From JADKIH01 sp031385005 (lineage in GTDB: Bacteria > Bacteroidota > Bacteroidia > AKYH767-A > 2013-40CM-41-45): a DNA stretch of 64,000 bases. Below are positions 51,676-62,400 of this stretch, piece by piece (positions within the stretch are counted from its first letter, which is position 1; each line of letters starts with the position of its first letter). Position numbers and translations under genes: made by a program. The stretch lies in assembly GCA_031385005.1 (NCBI GenBank), contig JANNBB010000029.1, positions 1 through 64,000 of the forward strand, in the 5' to 3' direction. The notes under the pieces are model-generated. The model searched no databases. It was not told where the DNA came from and was given only the letters and a program-made list of their open reading frames with translations.

Positions 51676-53373
51676 ATGAATATGAAAAAAATAATTTTTA
51701 TTACTTTGATCAGCAGCATCACCTCTTATTGCTCAGCGCAATCAATTCAGGATGCACGAAAGTTGACAGAAAACGAACAGTTTGAATCAGCAACAAACAT
51801 GTATAAAGCGCTGATCGAAAAAACACCCGCTGATGCATCCCTCTATTACTACTATGGCGACAACTTGATCGGGGCAGATAATCCGGATTCGGCAAACATG
51901 GTTTTTTCAAAAGGGACAACAATTGAAGGTACTAACCCCCTGCTCAAAATCGGGAAAGCAAAATTATTACTGGATGAAATTAATTTGCGCGAATCAAAAA
52001 CGTCAAGCGAAAAAGACGGATCTAATCCGGAATTAAAAATCAGGTATGAAAGCGCAATTGAAAACATTAAAAAAGCCAATGCATTCATCGACGAAGCCGT
52101 GTTGAATACAAAAAACATTCAAGTGTTAATCGAGGCGGCCGAAGCACTCATCCATTACCGCAATAAAGATTTAGATAAAGCCAAATCCCTACTGGAAAAA
52201 GCATCTGCAATTGATCAAAAAAATATTGAAGTACTGATTCTTTTCGGTGACATCTACACGGAGTTAAACAACGGAACCCTCGCAGCCGATTATTATAACC
52301 GAGCATTAGATTTGAATAAATCTTCCGCCCGGGCAATTGTAAGTAAAGGCCGCTTGTACAAGCGTTCCACCAACTATGAAAGCGCAGTACAGGAATTCGA
52401 AAACGCAATAAAAATTGAACCGGGCTATGCACCGGCCCACAGAGAGCTGGGTGAAAGCTATATCAAGTTAGGACAATTAGCCAAAGCAAAAGAAGAGTAT
52501 AAGCTCTATCTGGAACTTTCTAAAAACAATTGCGGAGCACGTATACGTTATGCTTCTTTTCTTTTTCTTAGCAAGAATTACAACGAGGCAATATCTGAGT
52601 TAAATCAAGTTCAACAGCGCTGTGACTCAAACAACCTTTCGTTGTTGCGCATACAGACATATTGTTATTATGAAGCTAAAGAGTTTGAAAAGGGTATTCA
52701 AACCGTTAATCATTTGTTTGGTTTATTGCCGCCGGAAAAACGTACAGCTACCGATTACGAATATTATGGCAAGCTTTTGTTGAAGTCAAAAAGAGACTCT
52801 CTTGGAATTGAACAACTGCAAAAAGCCTTTGCAATTGACCCAACACGTATTGATTTACTTTCTGATATGGCCGATGCTTGGATTAATATCAAACAATATG
52901 ACAATGCCATTGAACTGTTAAACCAGAAAATGAAACTCGGCAAAGACGCAAAGGTTACCGACTACTATTCTTTAGCTAGAGCTTATTACTATAGTGGCAA
53001 GCTAACAGAAGCGGATAGCATGGCGCTAAAAACAAATGAAATGAACCCTAAATGGGCAAGCGCCTGGATGCTCCGCTCTCAGATTAACGCCCATATCGAT
53101 TCTTCCAGTCAGGACGGAAGAGCCAAACCATTCTATGAAAAATTTATAGAAATTGCTGTCGCTGATTCAGCTAACCCTGCTAAATATCAGAAAGGACTTA
53201 TAGAATCTTACGGCTATTTGGCATATTTTTATATTCTTAAAAAGGACAATGCTAACGCATTAGTTTTTTTGAAGAAAAAAATGGAACTACCACTAGACGC
53301 GGACGACAAAAAAAATGTTCAACAGGCCATTGACCAATTAGAGGGTCGGGGACCAAAGGGCAACAAAAAATAA
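51676..53373 (+). CDS. TPR-repeat protein
   Basis: The 565-residue protein has a signal peptide (about 1-21 from the ATG at 51676; an ATG at 51682 is also possible). At least ten TPR units run from about 25 to 555 (for example AVQEFENAIKIEPGYAPAHR and YNEAISELNQVQQRCDSNNL). It follows the PstS-like gene by two bases. It may scaffold the TonB or envelope complex. A terminator lies 20 bases after its stop. Confidence 0.8.
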   Translation: MNMKKIIFITLISSITSYCSAQSIQDARKLTENEQFESATNMYKALIEKTPADASLYYYYGDNLIGADNPDSANMVFSKGTTIEGTNPLLKIGKAKLLLDEINLRESKTSSEKDGSNPELKIRYESAIENIKKANAFIDEAVLNTKNIQVLIEAAEALIHYRNKDLDKAKSLLEKASAIDQKNIEVLILFGDIYTELNNGTLAADYYNRALDLNKSSARAIVSKGRLYKRSTNYESAVQEFENAIKIEPGYAPAHRELGESYIKLGQLAKAKEEYKLYLELSKNNCGARIRYASFLFLSKNYNEAISELNQVQQRCDSNNLSLLRIQTYCYYEAKEFEKGIQTVNHLFGLLPPEKRTATDYEYYGKLLLKSKRDSLGIEQLQKAFAIDPTRIDLLSDMADAWINIKQYDNAIELLNQKMKLGKDAKVTDYYSLARAYYYSGKLTEADSMALKTNEMNPKWASAWMLRSQINAHIDSSSQDGRAKPFYEKFIEIAVADSANPAKYQKGLIESYGYLAYFYILKKDNANALVFLKKKMELPLDADDKKNVQQAIDQLEGRGPKGNKK

Positions 53374-53392
53374 TGATTTAAAAAAACCTGTA

Positions 53393-53422
53393 AATCCGGC
53401 CTTACCGCCGGATTTTTTTTTA
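53393..53422 (+). terminator. Terminator of the exbB-tonB operon
   Basis: AATCCGGC (53393-53400) pairs with GCCGGATT (53407-53414) around CTTACC, followed by a run of T. It ends the TonB cluster and separates it from the permease at 53461. Confidence 0.85.
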
Positions 53423-53460
53423 TTTCATTTTATACTACATTGCGTTAATAATACTACGTT

Positions 53461-54909
53461 ATGGCAGGAAATAATTTTTCAAGAAAACCATTAGCCGCAC
53501 TTTTTAAAGAGTCTGAAGAAGTAGGCGAACACACACTCAAGCGCACCCTAAATGCAACAAACCTTACCACCCTTGGTATTGGTGCTATTATTGGTGCCGG
53601 ACTTTTTAGTATTACAGGCAGCGCTGCCGGTTACAATGCCGGTCCTGCAGTAACGATCTCTTTCGTAATTGCCGCCATTGGCTGTGCTTTTGCCGGATTG
53701 TGTTATGCTGAATTTGCATCCATGATTCCCGTAGCCGGAAGTGCATATACATATTCTTATGCAACGATGGGAAGAATGCTTGCGTGGATTATCGGGTGGG
53801 ATCTTGTTTTAGAATATGCCGTTGGTGCCGCCACTGTTTCTATAAGCTGGTCCAGGTATCTGGTTAAATTTCTCGATTATTATAACGTTCATTTACCCCC
53901 AAGCCTTGTTATGTCGCCCTTTGATACCGCAACACTGGCCGACGGATCTGTTGTAAGCGGGTTGATAAATCTTCCCGCTGTTTTTATTGTTGTAGTCGTA
54001 TCTATGCTTCTAATCAGAGGTACCCAGGAATCTTCTTTTGTAAACAACATAATTGTTATTCTGAAAGTCGCAGTCGTGCTGATATTTATCGGACTTGGAT
54101 GGTCGCACGTAAACCCGGAAAACTATGTGCCTTATATACCTACTAACACAGGAACATTTGGAGAATATGGCTGGAGCGGAATCGTACGGGCGGCCGGAAT
54201 TGTTTTCTTCGCCTATATAGGATTCGATGCCGTTTCTACTGCCGCACAGGAAGCTAAAAATCCAAAACGAGATATGCCAATTGGTATTCTTGCTTCATTA
54301 GCTATATGTACGGTACTTTATATTCTGTTTGCCCACGTAATGACCGGTCTTGCAAACTACACTGAATTTAAAGGGCAAGACGGAATCGCTCCGGTTGCTG
54401 TTGCCATTGCAAAAACACCTTATGTTTGGTTGAAGCAGGGTATTATACTCGCTATTCTTGCAGGCTATTCTTCCGTAATACTTGTCATGCTTATGGGTCA
54501 GTCGCGTGTTTTCTTCTCCATGTCTAAAGACGGTTTTCTCCCACCGATTTTTTCCAGAGTACATCCCAAGTTCAAGACTCCATGGAAATCAAATATATTG
54601 TTTTGTGTTTTCGTCAGTCTGTTTGCTGCATTTGTACCCGCTCGAGTTGTTGGTGAAATGACAAGTATAGGAACACTTTTAGCATTCATCTTAGTTTCTA
54701 TTGGAATAATCGTACTGAGACGCACGCAGCCGGATGCTCCAAGATCGTTTCGTACACCATGGGTGCCGCTTGTTCCGATACTTGGCGTGTTAACCTGTTT
54801 CGGAATGATGGCATCGTTACCACTTGACACGTGGATGCGTTTAGTTGCATGGATGGCGCTTGGGTTTATTATTTATTTCGGATACGGAAAAAGCAGAGCC
54901 AAGTTTTAG
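53461..54909 (+). CDS. APC-family amino acid permease
   Basis: The 482-residue protein has about 13 membrane helices and the motifs LGIGAIIGAGLFSITGSAAG (helix 1, G-rich), AFAGLCYAEFASMIPVAGSA and FFAYIGFDAVSTAAQEAKNP, typical of cationic amino acid/APC permeases such as YfnA. Substrate cannot be fixed. It is monocistronic, with a terminator upstream at 53393 and a histidine kinase gene starting 60 bases later. Confidence 0.85.
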   Translation: MAGNNFSRKPLAALFKESEEVGEHTLKRTLNATNLTTLGIGAIIGAGLFSITGSAAGYNAGPAVTISFVIAAIGCAFAGLCYAEFASMIPVAGSAYTYSYATMGRMLAWIIGWDLVLEYAVGAATVSISWSRYLVKFLDYYNVHLPPSLVMSPFDTATLADGSVVSGLINLPAVFIVVVVSMLLIRGTQESSFVNNIIVILKVAVVLIFIGLGWSHVNPENYVPYIPTNTGTFGEYGWSGIVRAAGIVFFAYIGFDAVSTAAQEAKNPKRDMPIGILASLAICTVLYILFAHVMTGLANYTEFKGQDGIAPVAVAIAKTPYVWLKQGIILAILAGYSSVILVMLMGQSRVFFSMSKDGFLPPIFSRVHPKFKTPWKSNILFCVFVSLFAAFVPARVVGEMTSIGTLLAFILVSIGIIVLRRTQPDAPRSFRTPWVPLVPILGVLTCFGMMASLPLDTWMRLVAWMALGFIIYFGYGKSRAKF

Positions 54910-54969
54910 TGGCATTGAACCTTTTATCACGATTGGAGTAAAACACTAAAATAAGCGAAGTAATATCGC

Positions 54970-56184
54970 TTGAGTTTAACGTATTTCGATCAATCAATTT
55001 CTGTGAATCCTACCCCTTTTTGGCGTGATGTATGGCTTATTGTTATCAGCTTTCTCATGTTTATGGGAACCATTTATATTTATTTTCGCTTACGAAGCAG
55101 CAATTTCAGGCGAGTAAGACGTTTGCTGGAGGAGCGCGTGGAAGTAAAAACCCGACAGCTCACCGAGAAAAATCTGGAGCTTGAAAAACTCTCAATCGTA
55201 GCCAGCCGAACAGACAACTCCGTATTAATTACTTCTCCGGATGGAAAAATAGAATGGGTAAATGATGGATTCATACGATTAACGGGCATTCCTAAAGAAA
55301 AACTTATTGATGTGCAGCTTACAGACATCAACGTTTATACAAACATAGAGACAGAATTTCGAGAAGCAATCCGAAATCAACATTCCCGAATTTTTGAAAG
55401 CAATGTAACAACCCACAACCATTCAAATGTTTGGCTTTCCTCCACACTTACACCCATTTTTGATGAAGCAGGCGAATTGAAAAAACTGGTCGTCGTAGAT
55501 TCAGACATTACCGCAAGCAAGAAAATGCAGCAGCAAATCGAAAGTTCGCTAAAAGAAAAAGAGGTTTTATTAAAAGAGATTCATCATAGGGTAAAAAACA
55601 ATCTTCAGATAATTATTAGTCTGTTAAATTTACAAACCGGCTACATTAAGGACGAAGGAACACTCAAAACACTTAAAGACGGACAATCCAGAGTGCGCTC
55701 TATGGCTCTCGTTCATGAACGGTTTTATCAGTCGGAGGAATTAACAGAAATTAATTTTTCCGAATACATCGAAAAACTTTGTCAATTTCTATATCAATCA
55801 TATGGCGACAAAACAGATCGCATTAGTCTGCTGGTAGAAGGAGACAAAATAAAATTTGATATGGACACTGCCATGCCTTGTGGTTTGCTTGTAAATGAAA
55901 TTGTGTCGAATGCTTATAAGTATGCATTTCCCGGACAACGTTCCGGAAGAATTCTTATACGTTTGAAAAGGGTTAATGAAAAAGTGGTTTTATTGGTTGA
56001 AGACAATGGAGCGGGTTTACCCGAAGATTTTGATATCGATAATTCTCAATCGCTTGGCATGCAATTAATACAAGCATTAACCAGCCAATTAGACGGAGAA
56101 CTAGTCGTAAAACGCGAAAAAGGCCTTTCTTTCCAAGTTTCATTCGTTTATCCAAAAACTCCGTCCGAAAAATCCGTTAAATAG
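54970..56184 (+). CDS. PAS sensor histidine kinase (HisKA_2/HWE type), N-terminally truncated
   Basis: The 404-residue protein begins (start TTG at 54970) with a PTPFWRDVW segment and a single membrane helix (about 19-40). That piece matches the end of a Y_Y_Y-linked periplasmic sensor. A coiled coil (48-75) and a PAS domain (about 75-185) follow. The HisKA_2-type histidine is in EIHHRVKNNLQIIISLLNLQ (H205/H206), and the HATPase has MPCGLLVNEIVSNAYKYAFP and VEDNGAGLPEDFD. A normal member would carry a large beta-propeller upstream, which is missing here, so the start is uncertain. GTG at 55003 is a possible alternative. A LytTR regulator follows after 45 bp. Confidence 0.75.
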   Translation: MSLTYFDQSISVNPTPFWRDVWLIVISFLMFMGTIYIYFRLRSSNFRRVRRLLEERVEVKTRQLTEKNLELEKLSIVASRTDNSVLITSPDGKIEWVNDGFIRLTGIPKEKLIDVQLTDINVYTNIETEFREAIRNQHSRIFESNVTTHNHSNVWLSSTLTPIFDEAGELKKLVVVDSDITASKKMQQQIESSLKEKEVLLKEIHHRVKNNLQIIISLLNLQTGYIKDEGTLKTLKDGQSRVRSMALVHERFYQSEELTEINFSEYIEKLCQFLYQSYGDKTDRISLLVEGDKIKFDMDTAMPCGLLVNEIVSNAYKYAFPGQRSGRILIRLKRVNEKVVLLVEDNGAGLPEDFDIDNSQSLGMQLIQALTSQLDGELVVKREKGLSFQVSFVYPKTPSEKSVK

Positions 56185-56229
56185 AAACAAAAAGTAATTA
56201 ATATTGTAAAAAGGGAATCAAACCAGACT

Positions 56230-57366
56230 ATGGCTGCTTTAAAAATAATGATTGTTGAAGACGAAATTATCGTCGCTAAGGACATTCAACGAATTTTGAA
56301 AAAACTCGGATACGATGCATTCGACCCTTTTGCTAATGGTAAAAAGGCCCTCGACTCTATCGAAAAACTGAACCCAGATATCATCATACTCGATATTAAT
56401 TTAAAGAGCAGTGAAATAGACGGGATCCAGGTCGCAGAACAAGTCCATCAGCATTATCAAATTCCCTTTATTTTTCTAACCGCCTTTTCTGATAAAACCA
56501 CTCTCGAGCGAGCCAAATTAACAGAACCATACGGCTATATTATTAAGCCCTTTGAGGAAGACGATATTCGTACTGCTATTGAAATTGCTTTTTATAAGTA
56601 TACGAAAGATCTCGAAATGCAAAACAAAGGAAACCGTTTTGCTGCCGCACTTGACAACCTCGATGTTGCCGTAATCATTACCGATTCGAATGAGAAAGTA
56701 ATATTTATGAATAAGATGGCTGAGTCAATTACGGGTTGCCTGAAACAAGAAGCATTAGGAAAAGATATCGGTATAGCAATGAAGAACTGCGGCGCCGAAA
56801 CAAAAAACATTTTTAAAACACTTGCACATACCGTTGTCGGTGAAGCACAAAAGAAAGAAGCCGATACGGAAGTGTCTGTTTCCAACGGAGCTTCCGAGCA
56901 CAGCGTTGCCGTAAATACGTTTCCGATCCTCACTGTAAATAATAAAATTAACGGTTGTGCTTTTGTATTATCTTCCGGTGGAAGACGTGACGCCGTTCAG
57001 GAAACGGTTACAGACAAGAATCTGTTTAATTTTCTCGAAAACATTTATGCCAACAACAGCTTCTTCGTCAAGAAAGATTCTCGCTTCGTTAAAGTTAATT
57101 TTCAAGACATACTTTGGATTGAAGCGCTCGATAATTATGTCATCATTAAAACCTCTTCCAAAGAGCAATTCATTCTTCATAGTTCCATGAAAGACATTGA
57201 AACGAAGTTGCCTCAAATGAATTTTGCACGTGTTCATCGATCATATATCGTTCAGCTGGAAAAAATAAATGCGCTGGAAGAAAACGCTTGTATTATCGAT
57301 GGCAACCGAATACCTATAGGGAAATCATATAAAGAGAATTTGATGAGTCGCCTGAACCTTTTTTAG
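56230..57366 (+). CDS. LytTR response regulator with central PAS-like domain
   Basis: The 378-residue protein has a receiver domain (1-125; E10-D11, phospho-acceptor D55, T in FLTAF, K in IIKPFEE), a PAS-like region (about 134-250) and a LytTR DNA-binding domain (about 280-378) with LWIEALDNYVIIKTSSKEQF and FARVHRSYIVQLEKINALEE. The usual LytTR regulator is receiver plus LytTR only. The inserted PAS makes this one unusual and could sense a ligand. It is most likely the cognate regulator of the kinase at 54970. Confidence 0.82.
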   Translation: MAALKIMIVEDEIIVAKDIQRILKKLGYDAFDPFANGKKALDSIEKLNPDIIILDINLKSSEIDGIQVAEQVHQHYQIPFIFLTAFSDKTTLERAKLTEPYGYIIKPFEEDDIRTAIEIAFYKYTKDLEMQNKGNRFAAALDNLDVAVIITDSNEKVIFMNKMAESITGCLKQEALGKDIGIAMKNCGAETKNIFKTLAHTVVGEAQKKEADTEVSVSNGASEHSVAVNTFPILTVNNKINGCAFVLSSGGRRDAVQETVTDKNLFNFLENIYANNSFFVKKDSRFVKVNFQDILWIEALDNYVIIKTSSKEQFILHSSMKDIETKLPQMNFARVHRSYIVQLEKINALEENACIIDGNRIPIGKSYKENLMSRLNLF

Positions 57367-57449
57367 GTCGAACCCAAACACGCCATTTTATTTTTTACTT
57401 CTTGCGTTGGCAGTATCAGAATATTGCCATAAATTCGCAAAAAGTTATT

Positions 57450-58217
57450 TTGGAAAAAGCCCGGATTATTATTGAGGTAAATGGCTTAACAAAGCATTAT
57501 CCTGAAATTAAGGCAGTCGACGGCATTAGCTTTAATGTTTACCAAGGTGAAATTTTCGGATTACTCGGTCCTAATGGTGCAGGTAAAACTACCACACTCG
57601 AAATTATTGAAACGCTGAGAAAGAAAACATCCGGCGAAGTATTCGTATGCGGAATTTCCGTTGACGAGAATCCGACATTAATTAAACAAAAGATTGGCGT
57701 TCAGCTGCAGGCAGCGAATTATTATCCCAACCTGACACTCAACCAGCTTCTTGAATTGTTTGGCGGCCTATATAATATGGCCGTCGATAAAAATAAAATG
57801 TTGTCTCTCGTTGGTTTGGAAGACAGAGGAAAATCAAAGTATAAGGAGCTGTCGGGTGGACAGAAGCAGCGCTTCTCCCTTGCAACAACACTCATAAACA
57901 AACCCGACATTGTTTTTTTAGATGAGCCGACAACCGGACTGGACCCACAGGCCCGACGAAACCTATGGGATCTCATTCGTAATATTCGTGATGAAGGAGT
58001 AACCGTTGTGATTACAACACATTACATGGATGAAGCGGAAATGCTTTGCGACAGAGTAGCGATAATTGAAAAGGGAAAAATAATTACCCTCGATACTCCC
58101 GGTAATCTTATCGATAAATTAATATCATCCGGATTTAAGCGTAATACAGAAATGAAAAACGCAAATCTGGAAGATGTTTTTTTGAATTTAACAGGACACG
58201 AATTGCGCGATGAATAA
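57450..58217 (+). CDS. ABC transporter ATP-binding protein (ABC-2 type)
   Basis: The 255-residue protein (TTG start at 57450) has Walker A GPNGAGKTTT, the Q-loop, the signature LSGGQKQRFS, Walker B PDIVFLDEPTTGLD and the H-loop VITTHYMDEAE. No ATG exists in frame before the core; TTG at 57402 is a less likely start. It is the cytoplasmic motor of an ABC-2 exporter with the permease encoded immediately downstream. Substrate is unknown. Confidence 0.82.
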   Translation: MEKARIIIEVNGLTKHYPEIKAVDGISFNVYQGEIFGLLGPNGAGKTTTLEIIETLRKKTSGEVFVCGISVDENPTLIKQKIGVQLQAANYYPNLTLNQLLELFGGLYNMAVDKNKMLSLVGLEDRGKSKYKELSGGQKQRFSLATTLINKPDIVFLDEPTTGLDPQARRNLWDLIRNIRDEGVTVVITTHYMDEAEMLCDRVAIIEKGKIITLDTPGNLIDKLISSGFKRNTEMKNANLEDVFLNLTGHELRDE

Positions 58218-58223
58218 TTGAAC

Positions 58224-59357
58224 ATGGAAAACAACTCGACACGATATAATAATATTCGCGCAATGCTTGCTATCTCTAAAGCAAGTTTTCGTTCAATCAT
58301 AAAAAATCCGTCTGCGGTAATATTCAGTTTGATATTTCCGCTTGTATTTATTGTTGTATTTGGGTTCATTAAGGGAAACACTATTCGTTTAGAGGTAGGC
58401 TTCAACCCTGATTCCGATACCACATCTTCTACTTATTTGATTTTTTCTTCTTTGCCGAATATTGAAATCAGAAAAGACCTTTCGCTCAATGAAATGGAAG
58501 ACCAGCTTCAGAAAGGAAGAATTGATGCCATTGTTGGAATTGAAAAGTCCGAAAACATTAATGTTGTCAATGTAATTACCTCTAAGGCATCCAGAGAAAA
58601 GGGAATGTTTGTTAAATCAGTTTTGTCGAATCTGGTGGACAAGCAAAATCTTATTTACATAAAGCAAATTAATTCGCAAGCGGGAGTTGATTTACAAAAG
58701 GTTTCTTCACAGATGACGGAGCTTCGCGAATCGGAAGTTCAGGGAAGAGAATACAAAATGATAGATTTTATTTTACCCGGACAGCTTGGCTTTTCTATCC
58801 TTAGTGCAGGCGTATTCGGAACAGCTTTTATTTTCTTTTCGATGCGACAAACGCTGGTCTTGAAAAGGTTTTTTGCAACACCAATAAAACGTTCATACAT
58901 TATTTTGGGAGAAGCAATCAGTCGGCTTGTTTTTCAGTTGATCGGCTCTTTAATAATTATTATTTTAGGAAAATATATTTTCGGTTTCACATTAATTCAT
59001 GGATTTACAACACTCGTTGAAATGCTTTTGCTTTCTGCAATGGGATTGATTGTATTTATGGGATTCGGATTTGTTATCTCGGGGATCGCTAAAAGCGAAA
59101 GTGTAATACCGCCATTAGCAAATGTGATTACGCTTCCCCAGTTTCTTTTGAGTGGAACTTTTTTTCCGATTGATGCATTTCCCGGTTGGCTGCAAGTAAT
59201 CGGAAAGGCACTTCCGTTGACATATTTAAATGATGCTTTACGAAAAGTGGCTTTTGAAGGTGCGGGCTTTGCCGACATTTCAACACAACTTTTGGTGATT
59301 TCGTTCTGGGGCTTGTTCATTTATATTGCCGCAATCAGGTTTTTTCGATGGGAATAG
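58224..59357 (+). CDS. ABC-2 type permease
   Basis: The 377-residue protein has an N-terminal membrane helix, an extracytoplasmic domain (about 45-185) and five more helices. The ABC2_membrane pattern is in FILPGQLGFSILSAGVFGTA and LPQFLLSGTFFPIDAFPGWL. I choose ATG at 58224 over TTG at 58218. It pairs with the ATPase seven bases upstream and completes an exporter of drug, lipid or polysaccharide type. Confidence 0.82.
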   Translation: MENNSTRYNNIRAMLAISKASFRSIIKNPSAVIFSLIFPLVFIVVFGFIKGNTIRLEVGFNPDSDTTSSTYLIFSSLPNIEIRKDLSLNEMEDQLQKGRIDAIVGIEKSENINVVNVITSKASREKGMFVKSVLSNLVDKQNLIYIKQINSQAGVDLQKVSSQMTELRESEVQGREYKMIDFILPGQLGFSILSAGVFGTAFIFFSMRQTLVLKRFFATPIKRSYIILGEAISRLVFQLIGSLIIIILGKYIFGFTLIHGFTTLVEMLLLSAMGLIVFMGFGFVISGIAKSESVIPPLANVITLPQFLLSGTFFPIDAFPGWLQVIGKALPLTYLNDALRKVAFEGAGFADISTQLLVISFWGLFIYIAAIRFFRWE

Positions 59358-59446
59358 AGCGTATTTCTTAAAAACACCAATGATATCAATGTTTCTACCC
59401 AAAAAATAGCGTTTAAGGGTATCTTTTTCTGTAACTTAGCTGTTTA

Positions 59447-62400
59447 ATGACCATCTTGATGAATACACCGATAAGGACCTCTATCCGGTTTTTTTTTTCG
59501 TGCCTGTTTATCTTTTCTGCCAACTTAATTTTTGGCCAGATTGGAAAGGATGGTTCTAAAATTATTAATGGTGTTGCGACGATCGTTAATGATTATACTA
59601 CATTAACAATTGATGCGTCAGCAGGTGCAACTTCTATACAAGTTGCAAACAATAATCTATCGAACGGTTTCGCTTCTCCTTTATCTACGGGAGATCTGAT
59701 TTTTATCATTCAGGTTCAGGGTGCGGCAATTAGTTCATTGGATGATCCGACTTATGGGACGATTCAATCGTATCTCAACTGCGGCAACAATGAGTTTGCT
59801 GAGGTTGTTTCTATTTCCGGAACCAACCAGATTTCTGTTTCTTGTCCGCTTACTTATTCTTATACGTCAGCAGGAAAAGTTGTAATTGTTCGTGTTCCCA
59901 GATATTCTATTCTCACAGTCAACGGTGGCGCAAGTATTACTTGTCCGGCATGGAATGGTTCTACAGGAGGAATGATTGTCATTGAGGTTTCGGGAACAAC
60001 CACATTAAATGGAGGAAGTAGTATTGATGCCGGCGGAAAAGGATTTCGCGGCGGAGCGCTTCAAAACAACAACTCAGGTTACGGTGTTTTAAATTACAAA
60101 TCATCAACAACAGACTATGGTGCAGAAAAGGGAGAGGGTATTGCGGGAAATGTTATCGACTACGATATTTTAGGAGGTCGATATTGTAAAGGTGCTCCTG
60201 CAAATGGTGGTGGTGGTGGAAACGGACACAATGGTGGCGGCGGCGGTGGAGCGAATGCAGGAAATATTTCTACTTATACAGGTAATGGAATAGCAGATAT
60301 TTCAAATGCCTCTTGGACAAGTGCGTGGAACCTTGAGTTCGCCGGATTTGCAACAGCCGTTTCTTCCGGTGGTGGGCGCGGCGGTTATACTTTTTCATCA
60401 TCCAATCAAAACGCACTGAGTGTTGCTCCCGGTAATTCTGCCTGGGGCGGTGATTTCAGAAGAGCCAATGGTGGCCTTGGTGGCAAACCACTCGACTATT
60501 CCACAGGAAAAATATTCATGGGCGGAGGCGGTGGTGCGGGAGAAGAAAACAACTCGAAAGGTGGAGCGGGTGGAAATGGCGGAGGATTAATCGTCATGCA
60601 AACATATGCGGGTTTTAGCGGCTCCGGTCAGATAAATGCCAATGGAGCTAATGGAGCGTCAACGACGGGAACAAATGGTACAGACGGCGCAGGTGGTGGT
60701 GGTGGCGGCGGAACAATTATTATTAATACTACAGGATTTGTCAATGGTATTTCTCTTAACACAAATGGTGGTAATGGTGGCAATCAGGTTGTCGGTATCT
60801 TCAATACAGAAACTGAAGGACCGGGCGGTGGTGGCGGCGGCGGATATATAGCTATCACCGGTGGTTCTGCTTCAAGAAATTCAAATGGCGGAAACAATGG
60901 CACAACAAATTCTACATCATTAACAGAATTTCCTCCGAATGGTGCTACCAGAGGAGCTTCGGGCATAAACAATGGCGCAATTTATACTTTTAGTATTCTC
61001 ACACAACCGGTTAATCTTTGCAGCGCTTCTTCAACTACACTGACTTTTACTCTACAGGGTACAGCCCCTCCGGGAACAACATATTATTGGTATGATCAGT
61101 CTACCGGCGGTGCGATTCTGGGTTCCGGTACTTCATATACTACTCCTGTTATCTCTTCTTCAAAAACATTTTACATCGTTGCTTGTCCGGGATCTATTAG
61201 GGTTCCGTTACAAGTGAACATCAGCACTCCACCAACAGTGAGCTTTACCTCTACGGTTGTTTGCGCTTCAAATCCTACAACATTTACTCCCGGCGGTTCA
61301 TCGACGATTAGTAGCTGGAGTTGGGATTTCGGAGACGGCTCTGCTATATCAACGCAGCAAAACCCTCAGCATACTTATTCCGGAGGCGGAACATATACTG
61401 CAGTCCTTACAGTAAGTGATGGAGTTTGTACATCTTCGCTCTCACAAAATGTTGTTGTAACAACAGCGCCAACCGTTGGATTTTCATCTTCGGCTTCCAT
61501 ATGCGGATCCTTAAATGTTCAATTCACAAATACCACCACCGGAGCTAATGCATATTCCTGGAACTTCGGAGATGGCAGTGCAATTAGTACAAACACCAGT
61601 CCTTTCCATGTTTATCCTTCTGCCGGTACCTATTCGGTAATATTAACCGCCGGCGGCAGCGGATGTTCAGGCGCAGATACTCTATCGATAAACATTGGCA
61701 TTGCGCCACTCGCTTCCATTTCGTCTGTTGGTTCTATTTGTCAGGGCGATACGATACAATTTTTAAATCAGTCAAATACAAACGGGCAGCCAGTTGTTTC
61801 GTGGAGCTGGGATTTTGGTGATGGCAGTTCGGCATCACCGGCATTCAGTCCTTCTCATTCATACGCTCTTCCCGGAATCTATAACATTACACTCGATGTA
61901 AATACAGCAAACTGTAACGACGATACAACAATTACAATTAATGTCACAGCTGGTCCGGTAGTTAATTTTTCAACGAACACAACAACGGGTTGCGGTCCGC
62001 TTCCGGTATCGTTCAGCAATACTACAACAGGATCTCCGACATACAACTGGAGTTTTGGTGATGGTTCATCGTCGGCAAATGCAAGTCCAACGCATACTTA
62101 TACAACAGCGGGTACTTACAGCGTTACTTTGATTGCCACACAGGGATCCTGTGCCGATACGCTATCGGTAAACAATTTGATTCAGGTTTTTAATTCACCC
62201 CGTTCAGTTTTTAGCGTAAACAATTCTATTTGTTTGGGAGATAGCATGAACTTCACGAATTCTTCGATCGGTAACGGCTCACCGATAAGTTCTTATTCGT
62301 GGAATTTTGGAGATGGAAGCCCGGCCTCATCTGTTGTGAGCCCTTCACACTACTATTCTTCACCGGGTTCTTATTCTGTTGTACTTACTGCGAATAATGC

